In this document: positions 60,170 through 64,000 of the stretch, in pieces
Position numbering within the stretch: position 1 is the stretch's first letter
Layout: every line of letters begins with the position of its first letter
Origin: Rohdeia sp041398665
Lineage (GTDB): Bacteria > Planctomycetota > UBA1135 > GCA-002686595
Direction: 5' to 3'
NCBI GenBank assembly: GCA_041398665.1
Contig: JAWKUH010000020.1
Span: forward strand, 1-64,000
DNA length: 64,000 nucleotides
Notes under the pieces: generated by a model
The model's input: the letters and a program-made list of their open reading frames with translations, nothing else
The model's database searches: none
Told to the model about the DNA's origin: nothing
Program-made: the position numbers and the translations under genes

Positions 60170-62581
60170 TCAGTGCGTGTAGATCGAGGTCGCGACGTTG
60201 CTGCTGCGCCAGGGCGGCAGGAACGTCGTCGGGTCGAGCGTGACGGCCTGGAAGTGGAAGTACTGCCCCGTGATGCCCGGCACGTTCGTGAAGGTGAACG
60301 TCGCGACGCCGTTGTTCGGCGGGAGCACGCCGACCGCGAGGATCGCGAAGGCCGTGAACTGCGCACCGATGTCCGCGTCGATCACGCCGGGCACGACCGA
60401 GGGCTGCAGCGACGGTGAGTAGGCGAGAACGAACAGGTCGCCCGGCGTGCCGCCGAGCCACAGCGTGAGGCTCCCGAAGACGATGTTCGGGAGCGCGTTG
60501 AGGACGTCGTCGGCCGGCACGACGTGCACCGTCGTCGCGACCTGACCCGTCGCCGTCACGAGCGTGATCGGCACCTGCCCCACCGAGTTCGGGATCGGCA
60601 TCCGGAAGGTCAGCGTGTGGTCGTCGACGATCTGGTGCGCGACGGAGACGTTCTCGACGCGCACGTCCGTGACCGACGAGAAGTTGCAGCCCTGGAGCAC
60701 GACCGTGTTCGCGGCGGGGTAGAGCGCCGGGTCGAAGCCCTGCACGAGCGTCGGGATCGCTCCTGGGCTCTGCGACAGGACCTGCGGCGGACCTTGGGCG
60801 CACGCGCTCGGGTCGATGCTCGGCGTGTCGACCCCGGCGAGCGCGTACACCGCCTCGCCGTCGCCGTCGAACACGACCGGGAGGACCTGGACCTCGTAGA
60901 CACCGTCGACCGGCGCGGTGAAGCGCAGGAGTTCGACGTTGTCGACCGCGCTCGCCGACCACTCGAGGATCTGTCCGAGCGGGCTCTTCACGCGCAGGTC
61001 GAGGTCGTCGATCGTCGTGTCGCCGGGCGACTCGCGGTTCCAGACGAGGGCGAGTCGCACGTCGTCGCCCGCGTGCAGGAAGCGCGGGTGCCGCTTCAGG
61101 ATCCCCGTCCTCGCCACGTCCTCGACGACGAGACCTGCGAGTGCCGCCTCGCAGGCGCGGTCCGTGCGCAGGTAGCCGTGGCCGCGCGCACCGGCCGGGC
61201 CGAGCACGACCTCGTCGCTCGCGGCGAGGAGCAAGGCCTTCGTCCCCAGCGCCGAGAGGCCCGGATCGGCCTGGCGCACGAGCACGGCGCTGCCGGCCAC
61301 GAGCGCCGACGCGCCCGACGTCCCCCACGAGTCGATCGAACTCGACTCGTCGTCGAGCTTCGCACACGTCAGCGCCTCGCCGACCGCGAGCACCTGCGGG
61401 TACGTGCGGCCGTCGGGGAGCGGGCCGATCGCGCTCGTCACGAAGCCCGGGACGTCGAGCGGCTCCATCGCCGAGTTGCGCGAGGCGCCGACGGTGATCG
61501 CGTTGTAGCAGCCGTGCGCGAACGCGAGGTTCGCGCCGAGGTTGCCCGCGGACAACGTCACGAGGACGTCGGCCAGCGTCGCGGCTTCGATCGACACGTT
61601 CGGCGATGCCAGCGGGTTCGCGGTGCCGTCGTAGCTCATGTTCGCGACGCGCACGTCGACGTCGAGCACGATCCGCTGGAACGCCTGGTCCATGCTGATC
61701 GTCGAGGCGAGCGACCCGAACGCGTCGTCGCTGATCTTGTACGAGCGGATCGCCGCGTTCGGCGCCGGTCCGTCGTCGACCTCGGGGAGCGTGTTGAACA
61801 TCGCGCCGGCGGCGATCGACGCGACGCGCGTCCCGTGCCCGACCGTGTCCTCGGCGGGTTGGACGAAGAAGGCCGAGAAGTTGCCGGCCGAGAGCACGCG
61901 GCTGCCGCCGATCCCCGGACCGACGGGGTTCTGCGGGTCGCCGCCCGGGAAGAACGCGGCGTGCGCGCGTCCCGATCCCGCGTGGTCCGCGTCGATGCCC
62001 GAGTCGACGATCGCCAGGGTGACGCCGGTGCCGAGGAGCGGCACATTGCCCGGGCCGGTGAGCTGGTTGGCGGCGTCGCTCGCGTGGTGGCTCGCGTCGG
62101 TCGCGATCTCGAGCTGCGCGCGCGCGTAGGTGTCGGCCTGGACGAGCCGCACGTCGTCGCGCGAGGCGAGAAGCGCCGGGAGCTCCGCGTCGCCGCCCTC
62201 GAACGCGAGGGTGTCGGCGAGCCAGGTCGTCGCGACCACGCGTCCGCCGTGGGACTCGACGAACTCGGCGATCGGGGACCGCGACGGCGCGAGGCGCAGG
62301 TCGCGCGCGCCGGCGAGCTTCGCGACGCGCTCCGCGTCACCCTCGCGGCGCGCCGCGGCGATCGCGCGCAGTTCGGCGCGGTTCGCGGCCGGGTCGCCCG
62401 CGAGGTGCACGATCCACCGACCGGTGGCGCGCGCTTCCGCCGGGACGAGTTTCACGGGTTCGTCCGGTGTCCCCGCACGCTCCTGCGGTCCGGCAGCGGT
62501 GAAGGGGACGGCGAGGAGCGCGACGAGCGGGAGGAAGGAGAAGTGGGACGTGGGACGACGAGAAGTGCGTGAGTCGGACAT
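60170..62581 (-). CDS. Secreted subtilisin-like serine protease with IPT/TIG domain
   Basis: An 803-residue protein from ATG 62581 with a signal peptide and an inhibitor-like prodomain (about residues 40-165). The S8 catalytic triad is complete: Asp in GVTLAIVDSGIDADHAG, His in TVGHGTRVASIAAG and Ser in DSWGTSGASALVAGSAVLVR, with oxyanion Asn in LVTLSAGNLGANLAFAHG. After about residue 560 come a P-like beta domain (DLDLRVKSPLGQILEWSASA) and an IPT/TIG domain (VVLQGCNFSSVTDVRVENVS). The last 100 residues end in a beta domain with VPGITGQYFHFQAV, like the secreted planctomycete tails noted at 26218. It probably digests external protein. Confidence 0.9.
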   Translation of the reverse strand: MSDSRTSRRPTSHFSFLPLVALLAVPFTAAGPQERAGTPDEPVKLVPAEARATGRWIVHLAGDPAANRAELRAIAAARREGDAERVAKLAGARDLRLAPSRSPIAEFVESHGGRVVATTWLADTLAFEGGDAELPALLASRDDVRLVQADTYARAQLEIATDASHHASDAANQLTGPGNVPLLGTGVTLAIVDSGIDADHAGSGRAHAAFFPGGDPQNPVGPGIGGSRVLSAGNFSAFFVQPAEDTVGHGTRVASIAAGAMFNTLPEVDDGPAPNAAIRSYKISDDAFGSLASTISMDQAFQRIVLDVDVRVANMSYDGTANPLASPNVSIEAATLADVLVTLSAGNLGANLAFAHGCYNAITVGASRNSAMEPLDVPGFVTSAIGPLPDGRTYPQVLAVGEALTCAKLDDESSSIDSWGTSGASALVAGSAVLVRQADPGLSALGTKALLLAASDEVVLGPAGARGHGYLRTDRACEAALAGLVVEDVARTGILKRHPRFLHAGDDVRLALVWNRESPGDTTIDDLDLRVKSPLGQILEWSASAVDNVELLRFTAPVDGVYEVQVLPVVFDGDGEAVYALAGVDTPSIDPSACAQGPPQVLSQSPGAIPTLVQGFDPALYPAANTVVLQGCNFSSVTDVRVENVSVAHQIVDDHTLTFRMPIPNSVGQVPITLVTATGQVATTVHVVPADDVLNALPNIVFGSLTLWLGGTPGDLFVLAYSPSLQPSVVPGVIDADIGAQFTAFAILAVGVLPPNNGVATFTFTNVPGITGQYFHFQAVTLDPTTFLPPWRSSNVATSIYTH

Positions 62582-62895
62582 GGCCTCGAGCGGGACGGGG
62601 TTCGCACGCGACCGCGTGGCGCGAACGTGACATGGACGTTCGTCGTCGTCGATGCGGGGATCCGCGTCGTCGCCGCCGTGACGACTCGAGAAGCTGCTGC
62701 GGGGGGTCGCGGGCGGGGACGGAGCGCGTGGGGTCGCGCGTACGAGCGTACGACCAGCACGGCCCGTGCCGTGGAACCGCGCGACGTCGCCCTCCCCCAC
62801 GAACCGCGGGCGCCGCCGGGACCAGCCGGCGACGCCCGCAGCCTCCTTTCCTTTCTTCTCTTCCTCTCGATCGACGCTCTGCCGCGCCTCTCGCG
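62582..62895. other. Intergenic region with hairpin
   Basis: 314 bases between the NtrC-like gene (3' end) and the subtilase start. A hairpin GCGGGCGCCGCCGG (62806-62819) and CCGGCGACGCCCGC (62826-62839), with one mismatch, lies about 60 bases past the stop of the NtrC-like gene. On the plus side a pyrimidine-rich run follows. It also carries the subtilase promoter. No gene is supported. Confidence 0.55.
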
Positions 62896-63999
62896 CTACT
62901 TGATGCCGTAGCGCTTGAGCTTGCGGTAGAGCGTGCTCTTGCCGATCTTCAGCAGACCCGCGGCCTTGAGCTTGTCGCCGCCGGTCTCGTCGAGCGCGCG
63001 CAGCAATGCGAGCTTCTCGTAGTACTCGAGGCTGATCTCCTCGTCGTCGTCGCGACCGAAGACACCGGCCGCGGTCTGACCGAAGGAGAAGCTGCGCGGC
63101 ATCTGCCCGCCGCCCATCGAGGGCATGCGGCGGTGCGTGACCGGCAGCTTGGCCTGGTCCATGAGCTTGCTCTGCAGGTCGCGCAGGCTCTGCGGCAGGT
63201 CCTCGAGACCGATGACGGCGTCGGTCGCCTTGGAGCACGCACGTTCCATCGCGCTCTTGAGCTCGCGCACGTTGCCCGGCCAGTTGTAGTTCTCGAGCAC
63301 CCACAGCGCCTCGTCCGACAGCTCGGGGTTGCCGAGGTGCGAGCCGAAGCGTCCCAGGTAGTACTGCGCCAGCGGACGCACGTCGACCAGACGCTCGCGC
63401 AGCGGCACGACGTGCACGCTGTGCACCGACAACAGGCGGTGGAACTCGCGGTTGAGCGACCCGTCCTCGAGCGCGCGGTCGAGTTCGTAGCCCGCGGCGG
63501 CGACGACGCGCACCTTGGGCTTCTCGGCGCGCTTGCCGCCGAGGCGCGTGACCTCGCCGCGCTCGAGGAAGTCGACGAGCAGCGCCTGCACCTCGAGCGG
63601 GATCGCCGTGACGTCGTCGAGGAAGAGCGTGCCGCGGTGCGCCTGCTCGATCAGGCCGGGGCTGTCGGCGAGCGCCTCGGGGAAGGCGCCCTTCACGTAG
63701 CCGATGAGTTCGGCGCGGAGCGAGTCCGCGTCGAGCGCGCCGCACGACACCGGCACGAACGGACCGGAGCGGTTCTCGCCGAAGTGCAGCGCGCGCGCCG
63801 CGCGCTGGCGGCCGCTGCCGGGCTCACCGACGAGCACGACGGGCGTGTCGAGCGTCGCGAGGCGCATGAGTTCCGCGCGCAGCTCGCCCATCTGCGGACT
63901 GATGCCGAGCAGCGAGCTCGGGTGGAAGGCGTGGCGCGCGGCCTCGAGGAGCGGGCCGAGCTCGCGCCGCGGCGTGCCCTTCTCCTCGATGCGCAGCAT
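62896..63999 (-). CDS. NtrC-type AAA+ regulator with degenerate sigma-54 motifs (5' end may be cut)
   Basis: 367 residues are seen from ATG 63999, at the window edge; an N-terminal sensor may lie outside. The AAA+ domain is recognisable: VVLVGEPGSGRQRAARALHF, VPVSCGALDADSLRAELIGY, GTLFLDDVTAIPLEVQALLV, YNWPGNVRELKSAMERAC. Two key motifs have changed: Walker A has Arg (GSGRQ) where Lys is normal, and the GAFTGA loop reads KGAFPEALAD. The C-terminal Fis-type helix-turn-helix (KLKAAGLLKIGKSTLYRKLK) is intact. It probably binds DNA and enhancer sites, but cannot be assumed to hydrolyse ATP or contact sigma-54. Confidence 0.85.
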   Translation of the reverse strand: MLRIEEKGTPRRELGPLLEAARHAFHPSSLLGISPQMGELRAELMRLATLDTPVVLVGEPGSGRQRAARALHFGENRSGPFVPVSCGALDADSLRAELIGYVKGAFPEALADSPGLIEQAHRGTLFLDDVTAIPLEVQALLVDFLERGEVTRLGGKRAEKPKVRVVAAAGYELDRALEDGSLNREFHRLLSVHSVHVVPLRERLVDVRPLAQYYLGRFGSHLGNPELSDEALWVLENYNWPGNVRELKSAMERACSKATDAVIGLEDLPQSLRDLQSKLMDQAKLPVTHRRMPSMGGGQMPRSFSFGQTAAGVFGRDDDEEISLEYYEKLALLRALDETGGDKLKAAGLLKIGKSTLYRKLKRYGIK

Positions 64000-64000
64000 C

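Noticed and set aside
1..64000. CRISPR arrays, tRNA or rRNA genes, insertion sequences, phage genes
   Set aside because: I found no regular spacer-repeat array, cloverleaf, rRNA segment, transposase or integrase on reading both strands.

Overview
The window is about 64 kb of very GC-rich bacterial DNA. Codon third positions are almost all G or C, genes are closely packed, and several neighbours overlap by one to four bases (GTGA or TGATG junctions). The protein set points to a free-living member of the Planctomycetota. The signs are a sulfatase-fold protein, a HEAT/DUF1080 protein and a secreted Gfo/Idh oxidoreductase side by side, many secreted or lipid-anchored proteins, tandem carboxypeptidase-regulatory-like proteins, and small secreted proteins of the kind seen in the Saltatorellus/Engelhardtia lineage. 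The phylum is an inference from gene content; no rRNA or tRNA gene is visible. Several genes carry clusters of frameshifts (SRPBCC, a small gene at 7.4-7.8 kb, cytochrome b plus the start of the octahaem gene, and DAHP synthase). These look more like uncorrected indels in a draft assembly than true gene decay.

Layout. 0-8 kb: a leftward run (TPR-like secreted protein, SRPBCC protein, membrane protein, start of an M48-like peptidase), a GNAT acetyltransferase, a sialidase lipoprotein and an MscS channel with a BON domain. 7.8-12.2 kb: pyrE and secG, then a divergent Rieske - cytochrome b - octahaem cytochrome (HAO-like) cluster, which resembles an alternative bc-type complex. 12.2-17.1 kb: tpiA, an MBOAT/SGNH polysaccharide acetylation pair and a quinone oxidoreductase. 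17.1-22.6 kb: a membrane-fused spermidine-synthase-like protein behind a pair of 24-bp inverted palindromes, a sigma-54 activator, and an FG-GAP protein interrupted by an in-frame UGA followed by a SECIS-like hairpin. 22.9-26.2 kb: a VIT/vWA protein with a GlyGly-CTERM-like tail, its apparent rhombosortase, and a CarF/TMEM189-like lipid desaturase. 26-37.6 kb: DAHP synthase, an HD hydrolase, an ethylene-receptor-like hybrid kinase, a LON-PhyH fusion, a WecE-like aminotransferase and a transglutaminase-hydrolase fusion. 37.8-45.8 kb: the HEAT/DUF1080, Gfo/Idh and sulfatase-fold group. 45.8-54.6 kb: three large paralogous repeat proteins on one strand. 54.7-64 kb: a degenerate kinase-receiver protein, a GT-C-like membrane protein, DoxX and double-YHS proteins, a subtilase and a degenerate NtrC-type ATPase.

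The strongest leads are the candidate selenoprotein at 21559-22635, the rhombosortase/vWA pair, the Rieske/b/octahaem cluster, the copper-site-bearing ethylene-binding kinase and the LON-PhyH fusion. A modular intergenic hairpin repeat recurs near 27.2, 37.7 and 60.1 kb, at two convergent gene ends and beside the aroF 3' end.
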